A stretch of 64,000 nucleotides of DNA, taken from NCBI RefSeq assembly GCF_020400825.1, contig NZ_JAINVH010000027.1, positions 52,092 to 116,091 on the forward strand. Direction: 5' to 3'. Source of the DNA: Streptomyces sp. HPF1205. Its GTDB lineage: Bacteria > Actinomycetota > Actinomycetes > Streptomycetales > Streptomycetaceae. This document shows positions 1 through 7,954 of the stretch, in pieces (position 1 is the first letter of the stretch; each line of letters opens with the position of its first letter). The translations under genes were made by a program, and so were the position numbers. A model generated the notes under the pieces. The model was not told the origin of the DNA. It made no database searches and saw only the letters and a program-made list of their open reading frames with translations.

Positions 1-1
1 G

Positions 2-760
2 CTGGCCGAGGACGAGCCGGCGGACTCGGTCGCGGCGGCGGCGGGCCGTGTCGCGGACGCGTACGCCGAGGCGCTGGCCGCCGCGGGCCCGGCGGCCGCC
101 TTCCCCGACCCGGGCCCGGCGGCCCACGTCGGCGTCCTGCGTACCGCGCACGCGCACGGGGCCTGGCGTCCGGCCCTACGGCTCGCGGACGCCCTGTCCG
201 GATGCCTGGCCCCGCGGGCCGCGTGGCCGCAGTGGCACACCGCGCACACCCTCGGCCTGGACGCGGCACGCCGGACCGGGGACCGGGCGGGCGAGGCGCG
301 GATGCTGTGCTCGCTCGGGGAACTCGCATGGCAGCAGCGGCGGCTGGAGCACTGCGAGGAACTCTACGAGGCGGCGGCGCGGACGGCCCGCGCGGCACCC
401 GGCCCGGCCGCCGACGAGTTGGGCCGCGCCCTGGTGGGCCTGGCCGACGTGCGACTCGACGCCGGTGCCCACGACGAGGCCGGCGTCCTCCTGGACAGGG
501 CACTCGCCACCGTGCCTGAGCTGTCCCCCGCGCGCGCGGACGCCCTGCGCACCGGCGCCCTGCTCGCCCTGGCCCGAGGCGAACACGCCCTGGCGGCGGC
601 CCGCTTCGCGGCCTGCCGCGACCTCGCCGGGGTACTGCGGGACCGGCGCCTTGAGGCGTACGCCCGCCGGTGTCTGCGCCGCCTGGACGATCCTCCGCGC
701 CGCTCGGGGCCGGCGGTGGAGGTGCGCCCCGGGGTCTGGCGGCTGCGCCGGCCGGTCTGA
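2..760 (+). CDS. C-terminal part of a TPR-rich transcriptional regulator (5' truncated)
   Basis: An open frame enters from the left edge without a start and ends at a stop. The visible ~252 residues are alanine/leucine-rich paired helices of tetratricopeptide type, for example LGELAWQQRRLEHCEELYEA and LGRALVGLADVRLDAGAHDE. Such arrays form the C-terminal half of large Streptomyces regulators (SARP/AfsR-like, or LuxR-type with an ATPase domain), where they act as protein- or ligand-sensing scaffolds. No DNA-binding domain lies inside the window, so the subfamily is an inference. The last residues (PGVWRLRRPV) are an ordinary basic tail. The gene stands upstream of a hairpin and is not obviously co-transcribed with the next genes. 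Confidence 0.6.
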   Translation: MAEDEPADSVAAAAGRVADAYAEALAAAGPAAAFPDPGPAAHVGVLRTAHAHGAWRPALRLADALSGCLAPRAAWPQWHTAHTLGLDAARRTGDRAGEARMLCSLGELAWQQRRLEHCEELYEAAARTARAAPGPAADELGRALVGLADVRLDAGAHDEAGVLLDRALATVPELSPARADALRTGALLALARGEHALAAARFAACRDLAGVLRDRRLEAYARRCLRRLDDPPRRSGPAVEVRPGVWRLRRPV

Positions 761-938
761 CGACGGTGCGCCCGCATGGGGCCCGGCATCCGCGTGGGGC
801 ATGTCGTGGCGTGACATACCGCCACGCCGTCGGAAGGCAACCGCGGGGATACCTCGAATGCGGTCCGCGGGCGAAGAAACGACAACGACATGAACCCGGC
901 ATGTCACTCTGCATTTTCTTGTTCAACAAAACAGCGGG

Positions 939-971
939 GGCGCCTTCCCGCGGGGTGGGCGGGAAGACGCC
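939..971. terminator. GC-rich hairpin downstream of the truncated regulator
   Basis: The arms GGCGCCTTCCCGC and GCGGGAAGACGCC pair over 13 positions with one C-A mismatch around a 7-nt loop. The hairpin lies between the 3' ends of the rightward regulator and the leftward small gene, where a bidirectional terminator would be expected. There is no strong U tract. The rest of the 761-1029 gap shows no coding signal. Confidence 0.45.
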
Positions 972-1029
972 TGCGACAGTCACGACAATGCGGGAGGTCA
1001 GCCCGCAGCCGCCGGGGACGTATTGCGGA

Positions 1030-1221
1030 TCAGACCCACTGGTCGTCGCCGTTGGGCTGCAGGATGATCGGGCCGGCGACAACCGCGTCCGGCCGGCCCG
1101 CGACGTGGTCCGCCCGGACCTGGTGCCCGAGCAGGAGGACGAGAGTAAACAAGAAACCAAGTACCGCGCCGGAAGCCGCGCCGCGAGCCACGCTATTGAT
1201 CATGCTGGATGTGACATGCAT
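1030..1221 (-). CDS. Small single-helix membrane or secreted protein (63 aa), unknown function
   Basis: I do not recognise a family. The start is chosen at an ATG preceded by AGGGGGAAAA, a good ribosome binding site; a longer reading upstream has no such site. The protein has a short N-terminal stretch with one arginine, a hydrophobic helix at about residues 17-33 (GAVLGFLFTLVLLLGH) and a ~30-residue polar tail ending in QPNGDDQWV. It could be a membrane-anchored small protein or a signal-peptide-bearing secreted peptide. It is transcribed divergently from the LuxR-type regulator next door, about 200 bp apart, so the two may share a control region. Possible roles include a signal, a regulator partner or a cell-envelope small protein; none is shown by the sequence. 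Confidence 0.5.
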   Translation of the reverse strand: MHVTSSMINSVARGAASGAVLGFLFTLVLLLGHQVRADHVAGRPDAVVAGPIILQPNGDDQWV

Positions 1222-1274
1222 TTTTCCCCCTGCAGGTCGGATTTGTCTGAACAGAACCGGAAGGATCGCGATTA

Positions 1275-1290
1275 ACCCGGTCACCCGGGT
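1275..1290. promoter_or_regulatory. Palindrome in the divergent control region
   Basis: ACCCGG-TCAC-CCGGGT is a perfect 6-4-6 inverted repeat. It lies between the divergently read small membrane gene and the LuxR-type regulator. A dimeric regulator could bind here, possibly the LuxR-type protein itself. The assignment rests on symmetry and position only. Confidence 0.3.
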
Positions 1291-1423
1291 CCCCGTCGTC
1301 GGTCCCTCCCGCCGTCGGGAACAGCCTCTCGACTCAGCGGAGCCCAACCCAAGGGCAGCGCGGTGTCTCCAAGTTGCACGGCAACTACTCCGCCCGCGGC
1401 CCAGACTCTTCCGGTAGCCGGGA

Positions 1424-2488
1424 ATGAAGCACTCAACCTCGGAATTCGAGGAGCTCGACGACGTCAGCGCCGCGGCTTATGGGCAGGCCGTGGAACTGGG
1501 GCGCTTCCTGAAAAAGGAGATAGCCCTGAGCCTCGACCTCGCCCCGGCCGAGATCGACCGCGCCGAAAGGGTGTTGCTCCTGTTGCGCTTGTTGCAGCCG
1601 ATGCCGGGTGATCCCGACATGCTCGTCCCGGTCGCGCCCGATGTCGCCACCACGGATCTGGTCAGCTCCGCCGAAACCCAGATCCGCGACCTGCAACACG
1701 CGGTCACCGATGTGCGCGGGCGGCTGATGTCGCTGACACCTGTCTATTTCGAGGGCCGCCGGCTGCGCAACCGACTGGAGGCGTTCGACGTCATCACCGA
1801 CCGCGACACGGTGCAGTCCATGCTCGACCACTTCAGCTCCCGCTGCCGGCACGCGATGGACTCCGTCGCCCCGGGCGGCTCCCGCCCGCGCGACGCCCTG
1901 GCGGCCGCCCGCCGGTCGGCCCTGCGGATGCGCGAACGCGGTGTCGAGGTCCGCACCGTCTACCAGCACACGGCCCGCAGCGACCTCGCCACGCGCGCGT
2001 ACGTGCGGGACGTCACGGCGGCCGGCGCCCAGGTGCGCACCGCCGACCAGGTCATCGACCGGATACTCATCTACGACCGGGAGACGGTGTTCCTGCCCTC
2101 GCACCACGCGGCGGACCCGGAGGACCGGGACGGTCCGGCGATCGGAGGCGCGATCGTGGTGCGCGAGCCCACCCTGGTGGCGTTCGTGTGCAACGTCTTC
2201 GAGCATCTGTGGGACGGCGCCACGCCGTTCGTGCCGGACACCTCCAAGGCACCGACCATCGGCGACGACGTCAAACAGTCGATCCTGCGGCTGATGGCGA
2301 AGGGCTACAAGGACGAGATGGTCGCCCGGCGCCTGGGCATGTCGGTACGCACCTGCCGCCGGCACATATCGGAGATCACCGAGGAACTGGAGGCCACCAG
2401 CCGCTTCCAGGCCGGCTGGAACGCGGCGATGTCGCAGCGGCGCCATCAGGGCCTCGATCCGGACGCCGATCCCGACCGGGGGCCCTGA
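1424..2488 (+). CDS. LuxR-family (TrmB-like/GerE HTH) transcriptional regulator
   Basis: This 354-residue cytoplasmic DNA-binding protein belongs to a common Streptomyces type: an N-terminal winged-helix-like region (about residues 15-65), a central region resembling the phospholipase-D-like sensor part of TrmB-type regulators (about 100-260), and a C-terminal LuxR/GerE helix-turn-helix at about 285-340 (KQSILRLMAKGYKDEMVARR followed by LGMSVRTCRRHISEI). There is no receiver domain and no phosphorylatable aspartate motif, so it is not a classical response regulator. The start codon has only a weak upstream GGGA. It is divergent from the small membrane gene and convergent with the phosphopantetheinyl transferase gene, with 3 nt between the stops. 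Regulation of either neighbour, or of a lipopeptide or polyketide locus, is plausible but inferred. Confidence 0.8.
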   Translation: MKHSTSEFEELDDVSAAAYGQAVELGRFLKKEIALSLDLAPAEIDRAERVLLLLRLLQPMPGDPDMLVPVAPDVATTDLVSSAETQIRDLQHAVTDVRGRLMSLTPVYFEGRRLRNRLEAFDVITDRDTVQSMLDHFSSRCRHAMDSVAPGGSRPRDALAAARRSALRMRERGVEVRTVYQHTARSDLATRAYVRDVTAAGAQVRTADQVIDRILIYDRETVFLPSHHAADPEDRDGPAIGGAIVVREPTLVAFVCNVFEHLWDGATPFVPDTSKAPTIGDDVKQSILRLMAKGYKDEMVARRLGMSVRTCRRHISEITEELEATSRFQAGWNAAMSQRRHQGLDPDADPDRGP

Positions 2489-2491
2489 CGA

Positions 2492-3343
2492 TCACGGCCC
2501 GTGCGGTGTGTCATCCGGCCCCTCCGCTCCTTCCCCGCGGTCCGCCCCGAGCGGGGCCGCGGGACCCGTGCCGCCCGGCGGGACGTCCCCGGCGTCGTAG
2601 ACGGCCACGCTCACGCAGTGGCCGCCGGTCAGCGGGAACGTGCGGAAGGTCCACTCGTCGCCGGACCCGGGGCTGCCGTCGGGCCGCCGCGCCCGCATGG
2701 GCCTGCCGTCGGGGCCGAAGCCGAACTCGGTGAACGGCAGCCGCGTGCCCTGCCCGATCGCCTTGCTGTAGGCCGCCTTCAGCGTGAGCAGGCGCACCAG
2801 CCGCGGATTGCGCTGCTCCTCCGGCAGCGCGGCCAGGGTGATCGTCTCGTACGCGGTGCACACCCGCCGGCCGAGCTCGCTGCCGTACAGCTCCCGGCCG
2901 GTGTGCTCGGCGTCCACGCCGATCAGGCCCTGCGTGGTCAGCCCCACCACGAGCAGTTCACCGGCGCGGCTGAGGCTGATGTCGATGTGTCCGTAACCGC
3001 GCAGGTACGGGCGCCCGGTGGGCCCGTAGGCGATCTCCAGGGCGTCCGGGTCGCCGCGCAGCACCCGCGCGACGGATCCGGCCAGCAGCCGGGAGACGGC
3101 GTACCGGTCGCGCACCTCGGCGCCCGCGAGATCCAGGTAGCGCGGCCAGTCCCGGCCCAGCAGCCCGCGCAGGTCCTCGCCGGTGCCGGGCGGCGGCCGC
3201 AGGTCCCTGCGGTCGGCGTACAGCAGGGCGGTGCCGCGTTCGCTGAGGTCGGCCCGCGCCCGGTCGCACGCGGTGGCGTCCGCCCCGACCTCGACGGGCG
3301 GACCGAGTCGCAGCCCTGGGACGGGGGCGGCGGGGACGGTCAT
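2492..3343 (-). CDS. 4'-phosphopantetheinyl transferase, Sfp type
   Basis: The enzyme moves phosphopantetheine from CoA to the active serine of acyl or peptidyl carrier proteins. The 283 residues carry the family signatures: an ISLSRAG segment in place of the usual FNLSHS, the Mg-binding GVDAEH (about residue 140) and the KAAYSKAIGQG helix (about 188-198, corresponding to WxxKEAxxK). The second metal-binding segment is normal. The substitution of SHS by SRA is unusual. A GAAGGAAG site 6 nt before the ATG supports the start. It follows the fatty-acyl-AMP ligase on the same strand, separated by a minisatellite. A carrier-protein modifier next to an acyl-adenylating enzyme suggests that both serve an NRPS/PKS or lipid pathway whose carrier protein is not in this window. 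Confidence 0.88.
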   Translation of the reverse strand: MTVPAAPVPGLRLGPPVEVGADATACDRARADLSERGTALLYADRRDLRPPPGTGEDLRGLLGRDWPRYLDLAGAEVRDRYAVSRLLAGSVARVLRGDPDALEIAYGPTGRPYLRGYGHIDISLSRAGELLVVGLTTQGLIGVDAEHTGRELYGSELGRRVCTAYETITLAALPEEQRNPRLVRLLTLKAAYSKAIGQGTRLPFTEFGFGPDGRPMRARRPDGSPGSGDEWTFRTFPLTGGHCVSVAVYDAGDVPPGGTGPAAPLGADRGEGAEGPDDTPHGP

Positions 3344-3373
3344 GTCGGCTTCCTTCTGTCGAGGCCGCCGCGC

Positions 3374-3463
3374 CGCGGCCCGTGGCTCCGCGGCCGGTGT
3401 CTCCCCGGCCCGTCGCCACGCGGCCCGTTGCGCCCCGGCCCGTTGCCCCGCGGCGCGCTGCTC
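3374..3463. repeat. 15-bp minisatellite, six units
   Basis: Six head-to-tail 15-bp units of consensus CGCGGCCCGTTGCTC (first bases vary between CGCGG and CCCGG) fill most of the gap between the phosphopantetheinyl transferase and acyl-AMP ligase genes, with a seventh decayed unit after them. Because 15 is a multiple of three the array is open in several frames and creates spurious open reading frames, but no start or ribosome site supports a gene. Confidence 0.85.
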
Positions 3464-3497
3464 CGCGTCCGTGCCCGGCCGCGCTTCGGGAGCCGGC

Positions 3498-5318
3498 TCA
3501 CGACACGCCGCCGGGCGCGGCGGAGTCGAGCAGGTCGCGGCCCAGCAGGGCGTCGCCGGGCCGTTGCAGGGCCCGCACGTCCGGGTCCAGCGCCTCGTAC
3601 TCCCCGTACACCCGCCCGGCGAGGAACTCGGCGCGCATGAAGGTGCGCCGCACCTTTCCGCTGGTGGTGCGGCGCACGGTTCCGGACCGCACCAGCAGCA
3701 CGTTGGCGGCGGGCACGCCGAATTCCTCGCGGATCGCCCGCCGGATCAGCTCGGCCAGTTCGCCGAGACCGTCAGGGCCGGACTGCCCGGCCCTGACTTC
3801 CTGGACGAGGACGAGCCGCTCGCGGCCGGCCGGGACGGAGAACGCGGCGCCGGGCCGCCCGGCGAGCGCGGGGTGCGCCGCCCGGGCGGCGTGCTCCACG
3901 TCCTGCGGGTAGATGTTCCGCCCGGCGACGATGACGAGTTCCTTCAGCCGGCCGGTGACGTAGAGCTGCCCGTCCTCCAGTGCGCCGAGGTCGCCGGTGC
4001 GCAGGAACCCGCCCTCCCCGCCCTCCAGTACGGCCCGGAACGCGGCCTTGGTCTCCGCCGGCTTCCCGTGGTACCCGGCGGCCACGCTCTCGCCGCGCAG
4101 CCAGATCTCGCCCACGGTCCCCTCGGGCACCTCACGGCCGGTCGCCGGGTCGACCACCCGCAGGTCCACGCCGACGGGCCGGCCGCTGCTGACGAGGACC
4201 GTGCTCTCCCGGCCGGGCTCGGCGGGCGCGAGCACGTCCCGGGCGAGCGCGTCGGCGTCGACCGCGCGCCGCCGGTACGGGTGCCCGGCGGCGCCGCCGG
4301 ACACGACGAGGGTGGCCTCGGCGAGCCCGTAGCACGGGTACAGGGCCTCCGGGCGCAGGCCGGCGGCGGCGAAGCGCCGGGCGAACGCGTCGAGGGTCTC
4401 GGCGCGCACCGGTTCCGCGCCGTTGAGCGCCAGCCGCCACCGGGACAGGTCCAGGCCGCGGACCTCCCGGTCGGTGACGCGCCGCAGCGCCAGGTCGTAG
4501 CAGAAGTCGGGGCCGCCGCCGACGGTCACGCGGTACCGCTCGACGGCCTCCAGCCAGCGCAGCGGCCGGTGGAGGAACGCGGCCGGGGCGAGCAGCACCG
4601 AGGCGCTGCCCAGCCAGAGCGGGTGCAGCAGGTGCGCCAGGCCCATGTCGTGGTGGAGCGGCAGCCAGCCGCCGAACCGGTCGGCGGCGGTGGTGCCGAG
4701 CACCCGCTGCAGCGCGGCGTGGTTGGCCGTCAGGTTGCGGTGGCTGACCATGACTCCGCGCGGCTCGGTCACCGAGCCGGAGGTGTACTGCAGGAGGGCC
4801 GGATCCTCGGGACGGGTCGCGGGCGGGCGGAAGGGCTCGCCGCCGCCGGCGTCGTCGGAGCTGTCGTTCTCGCGCAGGGCGTCGGTGGCGACGCACAGCA
4901 CGTCGTCGAACCCCTCGGTCGCCAGCCACCGGGCGACGTCCGGCGCGCCCGCCCGGTCGGTGAGCACGACGCGTGCCCCGCTGTCGCGCAGGATGCCGGT
5001 GGCGCGTCCGAGCCGCCCGCGCGCGTTCCCCTCGGGCAGCGGGGCCGGCACGGCGACCGCCCCGGCGTACAGACACCCGGCGAACGCCTTCAGGAACTCC
5101 AGGCTGCCGGGGAACGCGAGCAGGACGGGCCGCCCCTCGACCCCGTGCGCCCGCAGCGCCCGCGCGACGCGGCGCGCCGCCCGGTCCAGTTCGCCGTACG
5201 TGAGCCGGTCGGCCGCGGTGCCCTCCGGGGTCTCGCGCAGCTGGAGGTGGACCTCGTCGTCCGCGAACTCGGCGCAGCGCGCCCGGACGAGGTCGGTGAA
5301 CGTGCCGGAGTACGACAA
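3498..5318 (-). CDS. Fatty-acyl-AMP ligase (FAAL)
   Basis: The enzyme activates a fatty acid with ATP to acyl-adenylate and passes it to a carrier protein rather than to CoA. The reading frame extends further upstream, but the preferred start is a TTG preceded by GAGGGGGG at 8 nt, giving 606 residues, the usual FAAL size. Visible motifs are the ATP loop YTSGSVTEPRGVMVSH, WLPLHHDMGL, the hinge RTGDLG, GRNIYPQD and the terminal lysine loop SGKVRRT. FAALs differ from acyl-CoA ligases by an insertion after the core, which needs an alignment to confirm. No acyl carrier protein, PKS or NRPS gene is adjacent, so the acceptor is unknown. The neighbouring phosphopantetheinyl transferase is a likely functional partner. 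Confidence 0.87.
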   Translation of the reverse strand: MSYSGTFTDLVRARCAEFADDEVHLQLRETPEGTAADRLTYGELDRAARRVARALRAHGVEGRPVLLAFPGSLEFLKAFAGCLYAGAVAVPAPLPEGNARGRLGRATGILRDSGARVVLTDRAGAPDVARWLATEGFDDVLCVATDALRENDSSDDAGGGEPFRPPATRPEDPALLQYTSGSVTEPRGVMVSHRNLTANHAALQRVLGTTAADRFGGWLPLHHDMGLAHLLHPLWLGSASVLLAPAAFLHRPLRWLEAVERYRVTVGGGPDFCYDLALRRVTDREVRGLDLSRWRLALNGAEPVRAETLDAFARRFAAAGLRPEALYPCYGLAEATLVVSGGAAGHPYRRRAVDADALARDVLAPAEPGRESTVLVSSGRPVGVDLRVVDPATGREVPEGTVGEIWLRGESVAAGYHGKPAETKAAFRAVLEGGEGGFLRTGDLGALEDGQLYVTGRLKELVIVAGRNIYPQDVEHAARAAHPALAGRPGAAFSVPAGRERLVLVQEVRAGQSGPDGLGELAELIRRAIREEFGVPAANVLLVRSGTVRRTTSGKVRRTFMRAEFLAGRVYGEYEALDPDVRALQRPGDALLGRDLLDSAAPGGVS

Positions 5319-5437
5319 CCGCGATCCCCCCTCACATCCCGCGCGTGGTTCACGTACCCATGTCGGGAGGAGCATCCGCCCCGGCGCTAAAGCGGCGCTT
5401 GGGCGCATCCGGAGGGCTGCGCTCCGCTTGTCGGACG

Positions 5438-5487
5438 GATGACGCCGGTGGGCCGCCGGGCCGATGGCGCCGGTGGGCCGCCTGGCC
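5438..5487. repeat. 25-bp tandem duplication
   Basis: Two adjacent 25-bp copies beginning GATGACGCCGGTGGGCCGCC and GATGGCGCCGGTGGGCCGCC differ at two positions. It lies 120-170 bp upstream of the acyl-AMP ligase start, where it could affect transcription of that gene. Confidence 0.85.
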
Positions 5488-5521
5488 GGTCCGACGGCCG
5501 AACGCCATCCACAGCGATCCC

Positions 5522-5561
5522 AGGCGATTCCCGGCGATTCCCGGCGCACCCCGGCGTTCAC
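5522..5561. repeat. Decamer array (10-bp period)
   Basis: Four consecutive 10-bp units, AGGCGATTCC, CGGCGATTCC, CGGCGCACCC and CGGCGTTCAC, repeat in phase with about one helical turn. The first two differ only in the first base. It could be replication slippage or a phased binding array. Confidence 0.75.
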
Positions 5562-5688
5562 CGGCCGTCCGCGCGGCCCCGCCACCGCCCTGCCCCGCGG
5601 CGTGGGCGGCGCCCCGCTGCGGGGGACGCCCCGTGCGCCTCACGGCACAGGCCACGGCCTCACGGCGGTCCCACTTCTCACGGCACGG

Positions 5689-7077
5689 TCATTTCCCGGC
5701 GTCGGCGCACGCCTTGAACCGCGCCGCCAGAGCCGGGGGAAAACCCGCGGGGTAGTGCCTCGCGTCCATGACACGGACGTTCCTCACGGTGGGTTGTGCC
5801 CCCGAGGCGCCCTTGCGCAGGTCGTCGGCCACCTGCTCGGCCACGTCACCTCGGGCGCAGAACAGCGTGAGGCCGCCACCGACGTCGTCCCGGGCGAGTA
5901 CGCCCTCGTGGTGCTGGGCCGTGGTGAAGATCTCGCTCGATGTCGTCGTGCCGTCCGCCGCGAAAGCCGCGACGATCTTGTTGGGCCCCGCTGAGTGGTG
6001 GTTCGGCAGCAGTACGGCGGCGACCGCGCCCCCGGCCAGGAGGACGCCGGCGACCGCCGCGATGACGGCGCGGCGTCCCCGTACGAACCCGCGTCCGGAA
6101 TCGCGTCCGGCCCCGCGTCCGGACCCGCGTCCGGGCGGCGGGGCGGAACCGGGCCTCGCGCCCAGAGGCACGGTCGGCGGCTCCCCGGCCGCGGCCGGGG
6201 ACGCAACCACCGGAGGCGCACCCGGCATCGGCGGGGGCAGCATCCCGGCCGCGGCCGCCGCGGTCGGACGCGCGGCCGGGTCCTTGCCGAGCAGTGCCGA
6301 GAGCAGCGGCGTCAAAGGACCGGCGTGCGCCGGAGGCGGCATCGGAGCGTCGAGGATGGCCCGCATGAGGGCTTCCGGGTTCCCGGCCCGGAACGGCCGC
6401 TGCCCTTCGACCAGTTCGTACAGCGTGACGCCGAGCGCCCACAGGTCGACCGCCGGGGTGACGGGCCTGCCCGCGAACACCTCGGGCGCCATGTACGGCT
6501 GGGTGCCGACCACGGCGCCGGAGTGCGTCAGCGCGGTCACTCGGGCGTCCGTCAGCGCGGCGATGCCGAAGTCGACCACGACCGCCCGCCCGCCGTCCCA
6601 GAGGACGTTGCCCGGTTTGACGTCGCGGTGCACCACCCCGGCGGCGTGGGCCGCGGCCAGCGCCGCCAGCACCTGGCGGGCGATGTCCGAGACCAGAGGC
6701 GGGCTCAGCCGCCCGTCGCGCCGTGCGAGCCGGTCCAGGGGGGTGCCTTCGACCAGTTCCATGACGACGGCGGGCACGCCGCTGCCGTCGGTGGTGATGT
6801 CGTGCACCCCCACCAGGCCCGGGTGGCGCAGCGCGGCGGCGGCCCGCGCCTCGCGCCGGATCCGCCGCACCAGCACCTGCCGCAGTTCCTCGTCGGCGCC
6901 CGGCGGCAGCAGCAACTCCTTGACGGCGACGGCGCGGTGGAGCTCCTTGTCGTAGGCCTGCCACACCCGGCCCATGCCGCCCTGGCTGATCCGCCGCTCC
7001 AGCCGGTACCGCCCGGCGAGCCACTCGCCCTCGCCCCACCCCGCCACGCGTCCCCTCCCGCCGCTCCGGCGAGTCAA
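5689..7077 (-). CDS. Ser/Thr protein kinase, membrane-anchored (PknB/Hanks type)
   Basis: A eukaryote-like kinase, predicted to sit in the membrane with its catalytic domain inside the cell. The kinase domain covers about residues 24-280: glycine loop ISQGGMGRVW, catalytic lysine in VAVKEL, catalytic loop HRDVKPGN, DFG motif and activation segment ending in YMAPEV. A proline/glycine-rich linker follows (about 285-330), then one transmembrane helix (about 337-357, AVIAAVAGVLLAGGAVAAVL) and a ~100-residue outer domain of unknown fold with two cysteines. There are no PASTA repeats. Part of the linker is encoded by a perfect-phase 12-bp repeat. It is not in an obvious operon. The substrate and outer ligand are unknown. 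Confidence 0.92.
   Translation of the reverse strand: MTRRSGGRGRVAGWGEGEWLAGRYRLERRISQGGMGRVWQAYDKELHRAVAVKELLLPPGADEELRQVLVRRIRREARAAAALRHPGLVGVHDITTDGSGVPAVVMELVEGTPLDRLARRDGRLSPPLVSDIARQVLAALAAAHAAGVVHRDVKPGNVLWDGGRAVVVDFGIAALTDARVTALTHSGAVVGTQPYMAPEVFAGRPVTPAVDLWALGVTLYELVEGQRPFRAGNPEALMRAILDAPMPPPAHAGPLTPLLSALLGKDPAARPTAAAAAGMLPPPMPGAPPVVASPAAAGEPPTVPLGARPGSAPPPGRGSGRGAGRDSGRGFVRGRRAVIAAVAGVLLAGGAVAAVLLPNHHSAGPNKIVAAFAADGTTTSSEIFTTAQHHEGVLARDDVGGGLTLFCARGDVAEQVADDLRKGASGAQPTVRNVRVMDARHYPAGFPPALAARFKACADAGK
6090..6137. repeat. 12-bp repeat inside the kinase juxtamembrane linker
   Basis: Four 12-bp units of type CGCGTCCGGNNN are in frame and encode the GRGSGRGAGRDSGRG stretch just before the transmembrane helix. 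Unit gain or loss would change linker length by four residues without breaking the frame. Confidence 0.9.
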
Positions 7078-7135
7078 GCTACCAACTCACGTGACGGGCG
7101 GCAGCGTTGCCTTCATCGCGGGGCTCGGCGGGAGC

Positions 7136-7804
7136 CTATTCGCCCAGCAGGAGCGCGGCGACCGACTCCGGGGCCTCGTGCATCGCGTCGTGGCCGGTGG
7201 GAAGGTCGTGGACCCGCCATCCGGGATCGGCCATGAGCCGGGTGCGCAGCTCGGCGAACGGCGTCCGGTCCTCCCACCCCGAGCAGTAGACGAACTCCCG
7301 GCGGGGGACCCGGGCGGCCGCACCGGTGAGGCGGACCGCCTGGAGGAACGAGGCGAGGGGGTGGGGACGGCGGCGGGGATCACCGCCGTCCGGCGGTCCG
7401 ACCGCGTAGCCGTCGGCCGCGGCGCCGGCGGCGAAGACCTGCCGGTAGCGCTCGGTCGTCGACGACCAGCACGACTCGCCGTCGCGCGGTACGTAGGCGT
7501 CGAGATGCACCAGCCGCGAGATACGGCCGCCGGCGCGATCGGCGGCGGCGGCGATCACCATCCCGCCGTAACTGTGGCCGACCAGCGTCACCGAGGTGAG
7601 GCGGGCGCGGTCGAGAAGCCGCAGCACGTCCTCGGCGTGCGTGTCGAGGTTGGCGGTCGCGACCGTCGCGGCGTCGTCGTCCGGCCGCAGGCCCGTCAGG
7701 GTCAGCGCGTGAACGGCGTGGCCGGCACGCTCCAGCAGCGGAACCACCGCCTCGAAGGACCAGGAGCCGTGCCAACCGCCGGGTACGAGGACGAACGTCG
7801 CCAT
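7136..7804 (-). CDS. Alpha/beta-fold hydrolase
   Basis: A 222-residue soluble hydrolase of the short esterase type. It begins MATFVLVPGGWHGSW, the oxyanion-hole strand, has the nucleophile elbow GHSYGG near residue 80 and a C-terminal GHDAMHE carrying the probable catalytic histidine. The ATG is preceded by GAAGGAG at 6 nt, which rules out the longer upstream reading. Similar proteins are annotated as salicylate-esterase-like or EstC-like; the substrate cannot be read from the sequence. It is divergent from an AraC-family gene with 150 bp between the starts, the usual arrangement of a regulator and its target. Confidence 0.85.
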   Translation of the reverse strand: MATFVLVPGGWHGSWSFEAVVPLLERAGHAVHALTLTGLRPDDDAATVATANLDTHAEDVLRLLDRARLTSVTLVGHSYGGMVIAAAADRAGGRISRLVHLDAYVPRDGESCWSSTTERYRQVFAAGAAADGYAVGPPDGGDPRRRPHPLASFLQAVRLTGAAARVPRREFVYCSGWEDRTPFAELRTRLMADPGWRVHDLPTGHDAMHEAPESVAALLLGE

Positions 7805-7954
7805 GAGCTTCTCCTTCTCGGGGCCGCGGCACCGGGGCACGCCGCCCCGGCTCATGCGGTCCCGCCGGGCGCTTCGCGCGAGGCGGGGACCACGCCGCAT
7901 GGAGGCAGTGTCATCGGGTCGGGGCATGGCTCGCCACCGGTAAAATGCCACGTG

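Larger units (their letters stand above)
5319..5688. other. Gene-free interval rich in short direct repeats
   Basis: No reading frame here has a ribosome site or a recognisable protein. The interval lies between the 3' end of the kinase gene and the start of the acyl-AMP ligase. It contains a 25-bp direct duplication and a decamer array (listed separately), and should hold the promoter of the ligase gene; I could not pick out a convincing -35/-10 pair. Confidence 0.6.

Noticed and set aside
3382..3912. Plus-strand frame with a regular RPVAxRPVAPRP repeat peptide
   Set aside because: Entirely produced by the 15-bp minisatellite and then antisense to the acyl-AMP ligase; no start signal.
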